Both the position numbers and the translations under genes were made by a program. Below are positions 46,295-56,990 of a stretch of DNA of 64,000 bases, piece by piece. Location: contig MU863954.1 in NCBI GenBank assembly GCA_033296885.1, positions 110,406 through 174,405 of the forward strand. The letters are read 5' to 3'. Source of the stretch: Triangularia verruculosa. Taxonomy: Eukaryota; Ascomycota; Sordariomycetes; Sordariales; Podosporaceae. The notes below the pieces were generated by a model, which had not been told where the DNA came from, did no database searches, and saw nothing but the letters and a program-made list of their open reading frames with translations. Within the stretch, counting starts at the first letter, position 1, and every line of letters starts with the position of its first letter.

Positions 46295-49282
46295 GAGACG
46301 AAAGAATAGAAGGGGGGATATCTGTCATAGAGATGATACCATGAAGTAACGGCCGGATTTTATTTCCATACCAGCAACCAACATTATTACCATCACCCCA
46401 ACACTCACAACACACATCACGCTCACGCCGCATACTACTCCTACATATGCCACTAAAACAAAACCTGGCGACCAAACCTCGACTTCCGCTTCACTTCTTT
46501 TTTTTTTCTGGGAGGCACAATTTTTCTTTCATTTCTTGCACATCTTTTTCTTGACATTGCTTTTTGCTTCATTTCATGTCGATTAATGACCTTTTTTTTC
46601 TTTGATACCATTTCGGTGGGGATTCTTGGGGGGGCTGCCTAGTCTGAGTGTATGTTTTTACGTGTCGATTGTACACACACACACATACCCAAAATCGCTT
46701 ATTATAGCGGTACACATTTTTCTTTTCTAGACGGCAACAAACATATTAGGTGAAAGCGGGGGGGGGATGGATACTTTTGCATTTTTCTTTTTTTGGCTAG
46801 CTATGGGCTGTCAGTAGGTTATTAAGGATAGGGGGGTTGTTGTTTTTTTAGCAAAAAAAGGGGGGGGGGGGGGGGAGGTAAAAGTTGGTTTTATGAGGTT
46901 ATTGCTCTTTATGAAAGAGTATGTTCTTCCCATCAGGGAAGGGAAGGGCGGGGGGGAGGATGGGGAGAATAAAACTTGTTAAAATTTACTGATGGCTGAT
47001 CTTGTGCTTTTGTTATGTTGTCGTACACCGCATCACGGTTCGCCGTTCACGAGGAGATATGTGATTGACAACCCCTTTCCCATCCCGCCGTCCGGTCAAG
47101 TCATTTTTATTCGGAAGTATATTCCAAATCATCCGAATATCGAGAAAGACAACTCGCAAGCGGGGCCAACATATCACGAACAAAACAGGAGCTTCACCTC
47201 CTCCCATCCTCATCATCCAAGCCTAATTTTTACAACCGGTTGCTCGCGAGCGAGCGAGGTGCTCATGTCTATTTCGCCCCCCCATAGATTCTGCTCCCCC
47301 CTTCCAAGAAAGAACGGAAAGCCTACCTTATTATAGGTTTTACTCACCGCCAAAAAAAAAAAAAAAAAAAAAACCGAATGTCTTGACTCCATTTCTTATG
47401 CCCGATCGAAGTGTAAGTTACTGGCAATCCCCCCCCTCCCCCCCCCGTTGGAGGGAAAGCGTTCTTTGCAGGACCTTTAAGCATTTTCTCTGACAGTTAC
47501 TTTGAAGGTCCAAGAAAGGTTTCCAGAGCGGTCGTCTTGGATATACCATGATTGATAACCGTTACTTGCGTTCAGGTAGAGATCTGATAAATGCAGTTCA
47601 CAAAAGGACAGTCTCTTACATCCACAAACCTAAGGTAGACGATCCCCAACTTCAGATCACTTTTTCTCCTAGCTGCCTCCTTCCCATCTCTTGGGAGGTG
47701 TGGGTGGTAGCTGAAGTATGATACTCCTTTACCTATCAACACCATCAACATCAAGACATCAAAAACCCTGAAGCAAATGATACGATCCCTAGGTAGGTAG
47801 GTAGGTAGATAAACAAAGCAGACGGTCCTCCCCGGATCACGGCACAGCCAGCCCAACCCGCCACGGCAGTCGTCGTTTATATAAACAGCGGAGTAATATA
47901 TACTCATCCACCTCCCCCCTCACCTCCCTCCAAAAGACCTATACTCGCCCACTACTATACCATCCCCTCTCTATATCCAACCCTACGCAGTTCACCCCGG
48001 CATTTCCTCCCTCACTGCCAAACCCCATCCCATCATTAATACAACCCAAGTTTCTCCCCTCCTCCTCCTCCTCCATCTAACAATTCGCCGGTCATCAAAA
48101 CTACCCACCGAAATCCAACCCCCTCATTGTCCCTCATGGCACATCATCTCAACTACCGCAACCAGATACCCTCAAAAATCCAGAACAACTGATCGTCACT
48201 GCGATATTCCCATCGTCCCGGTTCAATGTCTCCCTCCCTATATTAGAAAACCCTCTAACCCCCCACCCTCCCGTTGCTTTTTTGCCCCCCTTCCCAAAAA
48301 TTCCCGAACCTATCGGAACAAAAGAATCGACAACCCCACATATACCCAACTCCCTACCTACCCACATCCAACTTCTGCGGGGTCAGATATAACAAAGGAG
48401 GTTCATCAATCGGTCATGTCGGAAATCTGCCTCTATGCGGCAACCACAAAACTTTGTCTCCATTTACTTATTATAGCACATGAATTGTGGTCCGGTGTGG
48501 TGTAGTCGCTGTGGCTGTGACCTGTCTTTTGTTGTGCCGTTGCTGTTGGTTTCAGTGTCCAAGTAAATAACAAACCCCTGATACGCTTCGTGACAATACC
48601 CACGGTAATCTTACATCGTTACAAACCGTTACGTAATGCCCCCGGAGACACACGCACAATTCGGCCGCATCCGAAAGAAGCGCACATCCCGTTCCGAGAT
48701 CCGTGGCTCCAATTCGGTTCGCACTCCGATTTGTCTGCTGGCTCTCTTTCAGTTCAGTATGTTTCACACACTGTACAGAATGCGGGTATGCGAATTGGTA
48801 AGCCGTGAAATACGCGGCATTTGTCGGCTCGACCACGGATGGAAGGTGAGCAAACAACGCAAACAGAGATAACGGCCGCCTACTTCACAATGACATCACC
48901 CGTCGCTGTTTTGTTGCTGCCCGTCATCCGAAAGTCCTCCTTCGTCGACGTCCGCGCCTTGTAAGAACCTTCTTCTGAACTTTGGTCGTTTTCGCTGCCG
49001 GCCTTCTCGTCTCCGCTAGGCCGGAGAATACGGAGCGGACCGGCGTAAATGAGAAATCCCGGACCGGATCCCATCCGCGCTGCCAATATCCTAACTAGCA
49101 ACCGTCCTACTAGGTCCACAACAGTCAACAATCCACAGTTCACGGCCATGTGGAGACGCTTGAGCCAAATCGTGGTCAAGGTTCGCCGCCGCCATGGCTT
49201 CGAATGTTCCGGATCCGCATCTCCGGGTTTTCCAACGGCGGCAGCAGGACAACCGAAGAGCGACAAGACGTCAACCACAACA
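46295..49282. other. Gene-poor region with homopolymer tracts
   Basis: No gene is supported. Notable are a run of 16 G at 46860-46875, a run of 22 A at 47352-47373, a GTAGGTAGGTAGGTAG block at 47788-47811, and C/T-rich stretches at 47930-48120. The first part is the 3' UTR of the regulator. The last 200 bases may be leader of the next gene. Confidence 0.4.
47352..47373. repeat. Poly-A tract of 22
   Basis: Uninterrupted A run preceded by TACTCACCGCC. A homopolymer this long is prone to length error in sequencing and to slippage in vivo. Confidence 0.9.
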
Positions 49283-50299
49283 ATGCCATTGCCATCAGAG
49301 AAAGACCAACTGAAATGGGCTTCAATCCCGTGGACGTCCGTTGTCGATGAAGAAACCGGCAAGATACTCGGCTGGCGCAAGTCTCAAGTCCCTTACATCT
49401 CTGGGGGCGTTGATAACAATGGTCTGTCGCTTCAGACGCTTGACGTTTGGCTTCCAGCGTCCGCTGCCGTTACACCTGATGGTACAACTCAGGAGGCTCC
49501 TGATGCTTCCTTCTTGCCTTCCCAATCAGGGCATTGGATTGTCTACATCCACGGTGGAGCCTGGCGGGACCCCAAGATAGACGCGTCGTCGTTCAGCCCA
49601 ACAGCCATCAACCTCCTTCAGGCAGCTGCAAGCTCCTTCTCCAAGGGATCGGTTCCCATCGCCGGCGTGGCGTCCCTCAACTATCGGCTCTCTCCCCACC
49701 CCAATCACCCAACTGATGGGCGGGATCCGAACCGAGCGGCGAAGCATCCAGATCACATTAGCGATATTCTGACTGGTTTGGCATTCCTACAGCGTCTGGG
49801 CTGTGCCACTGGATCGTGGTTGTTGTCCGGTCACAGCTGCGGCGCCACGCTCGCGTTTCAAGCTGTCATGGCCCCCTCACGATGGGGACTCGATACTACC
49901 ATTGTGAAGCCCACCGTCCTTGTTGGCCTGAACGGATTGTATGACTTGGCTGGCTTCATCACCATGCCGCCGCCGAAATATGCCGGCCTCAGAGACGCAT
50001 ACGAGGAGTTCACCCGTGGCGCCTTTGGCGATGACGTGACCGTCTGGCAAGAGGCCTGTCCCGTCACAGCGGATGACTGGACGAGTGAATGGCAGGAAGG
50101 GAAACAGGTCGTTCTAGCCCAGAGCCGCGATGACAGCTTGGTTCCGTACGACCAGCTCGAGAAGATGGGGGCATACCTGAGCAAATCATCATCCTTGAAA
50201 ATTCGGGAAATGGAAGCTGGCGGTGACCACGATGATATCTGGAAGAAGGGTGACAGGCTGGCCGAGATTTTGTATGATGTCGTTTCGGGCCTGATGTGA
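49283..50299 (+). CDS. BNA7: Kynurenine formamidase (arylformamidase)
   Basis: Single exon, 338 residues from the ATG at 49283, which has A at -3 and starts just before the family-like LKWASIPW. In-frame ATGs at 49148 and 49049 would add 45 or 78 residues of Arg/Ser-rich sequence, so a longer or mitochondrial form cannot be excluded. The enzyme hydrolyses N-formylkynurenine to kynurenine plus formate in tryptophan degradation and NAD synthesis. The alpha/beta-hydrolase fold shows the oxyanion motif IHGGAWRDP (90-97), nucleophile elbow SGHSCGATL (Ser about 185), a late acidic residue (SRDDSLVPYDQ) and the catalytic histidine in GGDHDDIW. The HGGAW plus GHSxGA pair with GDHDDIW is the Bna7 pattern. 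Confidence 0.85.
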   Translation: MPLPSEKDQLKWASIPWTSVVDEETGKILGWRKSQVPYISGGVDNNGLSLQTLDVWLPASAAVTPDGTTQEAPDASFLPSQSGHWIVYIHGGAWRDPKIDASSFSPTAINLLQAAASSFSKGSVPIAGVASLNYRLSPHPNHPTDGRDPNRAAKHPDHISDILTGLAFLQRLGCATGSWLLSGHSCGATLAFQAVMAPSRWGLDTTIVKPTVLVGLNGLYDLAGFITMPPPKYAGLRDAYEEFTRGAFGDDVTVWQEACPVTADDWTSEWQEGKQVVLAQSRDDSLVPYDQLEKMGAYLSKSSSLKIREMEAGGDHDDIWKKGDRLAEILYDVVSGLM

Positions 50300-51667
50300 G
50301 TCGATGGTGGTGGGGAATTGGGGATTATAGACGCTGGGTTAATGATTAATGTTTGTCAATGGATAATATGGAGTGTATGACCGACGATATGGTTGATGTA
50401 CCTGGAACAGGAACTCATTACACCAACTGCGCTGGCAGTTGCAGCAACGTGTCGGAAGCCGTGAAATGTCTGGTAACGTCAGAATCTCCAGATCAGACTG
50501 GGCTGGATGGTCCTTTTGAAGAATCCAGGAGGTCTATTGGAATAGTGGCTTGATCCTTCGACGCGTTACCGGCTTTCTGATTGGTGGACGAGGTCTTGTG
50601 TCACCGGGGTAGACATCCGATGCGCCATGCTGACATGCTGCATGCTCTCTACATCAAGAAAGCCAGTGCGTCCGAGTTCCCTTTTTTGGTGGCAATGCGT
50701 CAAATTCACCCGTTGAACTAGGGGTCAGGTCCGTGTTGGTAGGGCTGGAATGATAGAATGTTCCAAGAAAGCAGATATCGTGATATGTACCAAGTATCGA
50801 ACCACGGTTGAGGCTGGGCTGGAATGGAATAAGGATTTGACATTTTAGAAATATGGAATTCTGATCGGTTTGGGGAAGCAGGAGTCACTATTCCTGCCTA
50901 GCTCTCCCTGTGCTCTTGCCTCAGCCCGAGGAAGAGTGCACCTTCCTGTCCGATACTTCCTTTCCGGTCTCGGTGGTATGATGTCATTGCATTCTTCAGC
51001 ACATCAGCTATCGAAGCAACGCCGAGTTTCAACTTGCAACACAAGCTATCAGTGTCATGGACGCTAGATCTGAGTACTACATGGCTAAGCTGGAAGGTGT
51101 GGAAACATCGTCCCAATTCCTCGCCCCCGCTCAGCACCTAGCGTGGGATGCAGTCCAAGTGCAGGGCAACGACAAGCTTTACGGGAGCTGCGTCACCAAT
51201 TGCACGCTGCACTCGCTCAATGAGCTACTTCCCCTCGACCCCTCCTTCCTCTTGCGGAATGAAGCTTGGGGGGCGGCCTCTTCTCCTTCCCTCTCTTTTT
51301 TCTCTCATCTTACGATTCTCGTGTTTCGCAAACAAACGTGGAGGCCCAACGAGGCTTCATCGACGTGGCTCTGCTCAACCCAGAACCGGTCAGTGTGTGC
51401 CATCTTCCGTCCGTAGACCCCCCGGAGGTGAAATCATGAGATGGCCGGGGCAAAAGCTCCCCACGCTCATCTCCCAGTGTTACGCAGCAGCTGACAAAGA
51501 GGGGCTGCCAACAGAAGTCCCTGTTCTAGCTGCTAGCTGTTTGTCGACTATAAAATCCCTCCCCATTGACACTGTGGAGAGATTCTACATTGTCTGTTTT
51601 GCTCAGACCCCTCATCATTTGCACAATATTCCTTCAATAGCAGCATACACACCCTCAGGTGCCCATC
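50300..51667. other. Intergenic: promoter of glutamate decarboxylase
   Basis: No coding frame is convincing on either strand. The last 250 bases, with CT-rich stretches and TATAAAATCC at about 51549, are the likely core promoter and leader of the next gene. Confidence 0.4.
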
Positions 51668-53528
51668 ATGGTACACCTTTCCACCATCCCCGATGAACAG
51701 CAGGTCATCAGCGGCAAGCTTGCCGATGGCATCAGAAAGGCCCACCTCCAGCTTGTCAATGACGATGACAGCTTCACTACCAGCGTCTACGGCTCCAAGT
51801 TCGCCGCCAGAGACCTCCCCAAGCACGAGATGCCCGAGGCAGAGATGTCCAAAGATGTGGCCTACCGCTTGATCAAGGATCACTTGAGCTTGGACGGCAA
51901 CCCCATCTTGAAGTAAGTTGTCATGTCATGTCCGGCCGTGTCGGCTCCGGGTCCGTCCTGAGGGTCGTCCGTGCGCTGCTGTTCCTGCTTCAAGGTGCTG
52001 ACAGTAGCATTTCCCGTGCCATAGCTTGGCTTCCTTCGTCACCACCTATATGGTATGTTGCTTTCGGTTGGGGCAGCTCAAACATGGGCTAACTTTTTAC
52101 TTAGGAAGAAGAAGCCGAGAAGCTCATGGCCGAGTCCTTTTCCAAGAACTTCATCGACTACGAAGAATACCCTCAGTCAGCCGACATCCAGAACCGATGC
52201 GTCTCCATGATTGGGAGATTGTTCCACGCCCCGATAGGTGTCGAAGACAGCGTCGGTGCTATTGGGACTTCCTGTGTTGGCAGCAGTGAAGCCATCATGT
52301 TGGCCGTGTTGGCCATGAAGAGGCGCTGGAAGAACAAGAGGGTAGAAGAGGGCAAGCCTTATGACAAACCCAACATTGTCATGTCGTCGGCGGTCCAGGT
52401 ATGCTGGGAGAAGGCGGCACGCTATTTCGAGGTGGAGGAAAAGTTGGTGTATTGCACCGAAGACCGATATGTCATTGATCCCGAGGAGACTGTCAACCTC
52501 GTCGACGAGAACACCATTGGCATCTGCGCCATCTTGGGGACGACGTATACGGGCGAGTATGAGGACGTCAAGGCTGTCAACGACCTGTTGACGAAGAAGG
52601 GTTTGAATATCCCAATTCACGTCGACGCCGCCAGCGGTGGCTTTGTGGCGCCGTTTGTTGTGCCAGACCTCGAATGGGATTTCAGACTGGAACATGTTGT
52701 TTCCATCAATGTGTCTGGCCACAAGGTTAGTGGACATCACAACAGGTCAATGAAACATTGCTAACAGCGGAACTAGTATGGCCTTGTGTATCCAGGTGTT
52801 GGTTGGGTCGTCTGGCGGAGCGCTGAATACTTGCCCCAAGAGCTCGTCTTCAACATCAACTACCTTGGCGCCGATCAGGCTTCGTTTACCCTCAACTTCA
52901 GCAAAGGAGCCAGCCAGGTCATTGGCCAGTACTATCAACTCATCAGACTTGGCAAGCATGGGTACAGAGCCATCATGAGCAACCTCACACGGACGGCCAA
53001 CTACTTGTCAGACTCCCTTGCCGCACTTGGCTTCATCATCATGTCCAAGAAGTCGGGCGAGGGTCTCCCACTTGTAGCCTTCCGTCTCCCACCCCAAGAG
53101 GACCGAAACTACGACGAGTTCGCCCTCGCGCATCAATTGCGTGTTCGTGGTTGGGTTGTTCCCGCCTATACCATGGCGCCGAACACCAAGAACCTCAAGA
53201 TGCTTCGCGTGGTCGTTCGCGAGGACTTCACGCGCAATCGGTGCGACAGCCTGATCACTGACATAAATCAATGCCAACAGCTGCTTGAGCAGATGGATCA
53301 GGACAGCGTCAAGAAGCAACAGGAGTTCATCCACAAGCACAACACCTCGAGCGGGAAAGCCACGCATAATCATCCAAAGTTTCGGGTAAGATCCTGTGCT
53401 CCCATTTCAAGACCATCTACGAGGTCTTTTCTTTTGTGTTTTGAATAGAGAAGTGATGCTGACCGCCAACACAGAGGGAAAAACACTCTCTTCAAGGGAA
53501 GACAGGCAAAACTCACGCTATCTGCTAA
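51668..53528 (+). CDS. GAD1: Glutamate decarboxylase
   Basis: Five exons are inferred: 51668-51912, 52025-52052, 52105-52725, 52777-53385 and 53475-53528, giving 518 residues. All introns are GT-AG and all phases agree; exon 2 is only 28 nt (LASFVTTYM). The PLP enzyme converts glutamate to GABA and CO2, feeding the GABA shunt and acid or oxidative stress responses, in the cytosol. Key parts are IGTSCVGSSEAIMLAVLAMK, HVDAASGGFVAPFV and INVSGHKYG, with the PLP lysine K298 as the last codon of exon 3. The C terminus HSLQGKTGKTHAIC is typical of fungal members and fixes the last acceptor at 53474. Acetylornithine aminotransferase follows on the same strand after about 560 bases. Confidence 0.93.
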
Positions 53529-54090
53529 GGAGCGGCATGAGCGAGCTGTCAGTCTTGAGGTTCCGAGCTCAGGGGGTCTGATGAAGCGGATCGAGACACA
53601 TACGGTGGGGAGGGAGAAGAAGGCTTCTCTTAGCGTCGAGCTGCCGAGTGGACAGCAGCTTCTGACGTTGAGGATTGCATGTCCGTCATGATGTTATGTA
53701 TGCGTATATATCAGGGAGACACCAATAATGAAAAGAGTGAGAACCTTGATGACCCAATCATGTCTCCAGGGACAGGGTTGTGCTATCGATAAGCGAAAGC
53801 CAAGCCTGCCGTTTAGTGGGGCACGCGCCTTTACGGCAGCATCCCCGACATCGCTTGACAGATTTTCTCTTGATCTGATAAGATGCAAAGTGGATTGAAC
53901 AGTCAATAGCTGACCGGGGCACTTGACTCACTTTCACCCCCCTGGCCTCCTCCTATTCTTAAACCCATCTGTGCCGCGCCTTTGGAGTTGAACTGTCTCT
54001 CAAACTCAATTGCTTCTTCGTTGCGCGCCGTTGGATTTTTCAACTCTGGTCGGTTACATCCCCTAGCGCCATCTCCAACCTACCGGCTTC
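53529..54090. other. Intergenic between glutamate decarboxylase and ARG8
   Basis: 3' UTR of the decarboxylase and promoter of the next gene. One frame entering from an alternative splice acceptor stays open to 53691 (see findings). Nothing else is recognised. Confidence 0.4.
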
Positions 54091-55491
54091 ATGATGTCCC
54101 TTCGTCCCTCTCTGCGGCTCGCTGCCACGGCCAGGCGCTCAGTGGCAGCAATGCAAACCAGGCTCTTTACCGACGCCCGAATGGCAAAGGCCAGGAAGGT
54201 CACCCACCCGGACATCATCCTATCCGAAGACGGCACCCCCTCTCCCACCCAGCCCTCCCAGTCCCTCATTGACGAAACGGCCCAATACATGGTCACCACC
54301 TACTCCCGCCCCCCCGTCGTCTTCACCAAGGCCCTCGGGTCCCTCATCTGGGACGCCGCCGGCAGATGGTACATCGACTTCACCGGCGGCATCGCCGTCA
54401 ACTCCCTCGGCCACAACGACAAGCAACTAACCCAGCTCATGCTCGACCAGGCCAACACCCTCACCCACTGCTCCAACCTCTACTACAACCAATGGGTCGG
54501 CGAGCTCTCCAAGCGCCTCGTCTTGCTGACCAAACAACACGGCGGCATGCACGACGCAGCCCAGGTCTTCGTCTGCAACTCGGGCTCGGAAGCAAACGAA
54601 GCCGGCATCAAATTCGCCCGCAAAGTCGGCAAAGTCCTCGACCCCTCCGGCCAAAAGATCGAAATCGTCTCCTTCCGCAACGCCTTCCACGGCAGAACAA
54701 TGGGCTCCCTCTCGGCAACCCCCAACCCAAAGTACCAGGAACCTTTTAGTCCCATGGTCCCAGGTTTTAAAGTCGGAGACCTAAACGACATCCCCTCCAT
54801 CCCTTCCCTCGTCACAGAAAAAACCTGCAGCGTCATCGTCGAACCAATCCAAGGCGAAGGCGGCGTGACCCCTGCCACGGATGAATTCCTCATCGCCCTC
54901 GCCGCCCGCTGCCGCGAGGTCGGCGCGCTGCTGCACTACGACGAGATCCAGTGCGGGCTAGGCAGGACAGGGCAGTTCTGGGCTCACTCCCACCTTCCCC
55001 CCTCCGCACACCCAGACATTCTGACCACAGCCAAAGCATTGGGGAATGGCTTCCCCATTGGCGCAACGATTATCAACTCCCACGTCGGCGAAAAGATCAA
55101 TGTAGGTGATCATGGGACTACCTTTGGGGGGAATCCACTTGCCTGCCGTCTAGCCTGCAGCATCATCGACCGGCTTTCCGACCCGGAACTGCTGGCGGAC
55201 GTGAAGAAAAAGGAGGGGCTGTTTCGAAAGGAGTTTGAGGAGATTGCGGAGGAATTTCCGGGGTTGGTCAAGGAGGTGAGGGGGAGGGGGTTGATTTTGG
55301 GCGTGCAGCTGAGTGAAGACCCGGCGCCGATTGTGAAGGCGGCGAGGGAGAGGGGGTTGCTGGTGATTACCGCGGGGACGAACACGCTGAGGTTTGTGCC
55401 GGCGCTGACGATTCAGGAGCAGCAGATTAAGGATGGGATGGGGAAGTTGAGGAGGGCCGTGAGGGTTGTTAAGGGGGGAGATCAGGAGTAG
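54091..55491 (+). CDS. ARG8: Acetylornithine aminotransferase, mitochondrial
   Basis: Single exon, 466 residues. This class III PLP aminotransferase converts N-acetylglutamate 5-semialdehyde plus glutamate to N-acetylornithine, a mitochondrial step of arginine synthesis. The first about 30 residues are rich in Arg, Ala and Ser without acidic residues until position 28, fitting a mitochondrial presequence. Motifs are IDFTGGIAVNSLGH (95-108), CNSGSEANEAGIKFAR (162-177), FRNAFHGRTMGSLSAT, EPIQGEGGV, DEIQCGLGRTG (284-294) and the PLP lysine K315 in TTAKALGNGFPIGA. The LGHND and NSGSEANE signatures favour acetylornithine over GABA aminotransferase, which matters because glutamate decarboxylase is next door. 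Confidence 0.9.
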   Translation: MMSLRPSLRLAATARRSVAAMQTRLFTDARMAKARKVTHPDIILSEDGTPSPTQPSQSLIDETAQYMVTTYSRPPVVFTKALGSLIWDAAGRWYIDFTGGIAVNSLGHNDKQLTQLMLDQANTLTHCSNLYYNQWVGELSKRLVLLTKQHGGMHDAAQVFVCNSGSEANEAGIKFARKVGKVLDPSGQKIEIVSFRNAFHGRTMGSLSATPNPKYQEPFSPMVPGFKVGDLNDIPSIPSLVTEKTCSVIVEPIQGEGGVTPATDEFLIALAARCREVGALLHYDEIQCGLGRTGQFWAHSHLPPSAHPDILTTAKALGNGFPIGATIINSHVGEKINVGDHGTTFGGNPLACRLACSIIDRLSDPELLADVKKKEGLFRKEFEEIAEEFPGLVKEVRGRGLILGVQLSEDPAPIVKAARERGLLVITAGTNTLRFVPALTIQEQQIKDGMGKLRRAVRVVKGGDQE

Positions 55492-56930
55492 TACCGAGCG
55501 AGGAGTGAAGTGGGTGCCAGAGGTTGTGTTTATTATGTGACAGGGATTTATTTTTCTTTTTGGTTTGTTTTTTTCAAGTTAATTTCAAGTTGAATGCGGG
55601 GTCTCATTGTCTGGAGTTGGAAGGGTTGGAAGGGTTGGAAAAAATACATTCCATTTGTTGACTGATTGGAACGATATTATTGTGTTATGACCATTGTCTC
55701 GCGTGATTGTTGATTTTATTGTGGGAGTGAAAGCTTCTGCGCAGTCTCGGACGGCCACGCAACTACAGCCAGTGATCTCGAGATCGCCGATATTCAACCA
55801 TCACGAGAACATAATCAGATGAAAGTCATTTATGCGAGTAACACTGCGGCTTGCTTTGCCACCACATGCCGTACTTACTATTAAATGCAGATCCTAAGCT
55901 ACACGACAAGCAAAAGAAAGGAGCATGTCACGACACAACACAGACAACAGCCATGACCTAGACTATAGAGTTTCCGCTTGATGCCCTCATGCTTCTTGTG
56001 CTAGCTGTAAACTACATCTAACCGCATGATGGATAAAACTCATTTGGATGGAGAGAATCTGTCTGGAGCAAACTTGTTCCCCATCCATCACCACCTCACC
56101 ATGATCCCGCCTCGCCATCACCCCTCCCCTGCCTTAGCTAGCCTCCCCAACCCTATTCACACCCACCCCCCTCTTGACCAGTTACCACCTCTCAATCTGT
56201 ATCCAGCCTCAGGCCTAGCCAACTAGGTCACGCCAAGCTGTTTAACCACCTCCACCTCTCTTTCACCAACTTGAATCACCTCCATCTCACCACCATCCTC
56301 TACCCCTCCCAACAACGCTGCCGACACTATTGTCGACCCCCAGCATCAAACAGCAGCCTACCTTGCTGTCCACCATATACCACTCAACATAACTCAACAA
56401 CAAGAACAAGCCGCTGTTTCCCCTCCCAACCACCCCTCCCTCGCGCCCGCCATGTCCGTCCTTGTCTGTCCTATGCGTCATCTCATCCCCTCTCTGGCTA
56501 TCGCTCCTCCATGCGTCCGTTTGTCTAAAAAGAAACAGAAAAGAAACCATATCACACTCTGCTGGACAAAAAATGTCTCGACAAATACCACGGCGGGATA
56601 TGCAGTGCCAGCAAAGCGCACAACCGAAAACCCATGCAAGATATTCCGTGTTGTGTTTAAGCTCTTCTCAAAAGATGGAAAAAGCTAAGATGCGATGGTT
56701 TTTTTTCTGATTCTTTTTTCGATTTTCCCTGCCCGCCCTCCCGTCCTGCATAAAAGACATAGCCAGCCGACCTTGACATTACATGACTTGTTGAGTTTGT
56801 TTCGCTTGCCGAATACCGAGGTCGCCACGATGCCCATGGTGAAAAAATCTTGGCTTCCTCAATAGACACTGACAAGCATCTCCAGTCGTGAGCCAAAGTT
56901 GAACAAAAGGATAAGGCAGCTCAAAAGAGC
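55492..56930. other. Convergent intergenic region
   Basis: The 3' UTRs of ARG8 and the Pbp1 homologue meet here. A GGAAGGGTTGGAAGGGTTGGAAA short repeat is at 55619-55641. The stretch 56080-56450 is C-rich with no convincing frame. Confidence 0.4.
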
Positions 56931-56990
56931 TTAAGCGACGGGGGGGCGGACATCGCGGCCTCCACCTCGGTCATAGAAGATACTGTTCTC

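Noticed and set aside
54091..55491. GABA aminotransferase, suggested by the neighbouring glutamate decarboxylase
   Set aside because: The LGHND, NSGSEANEAGIKFAR and DEIQCGLGRTG motifs and the length fit acetylornithine aminotransferase better.
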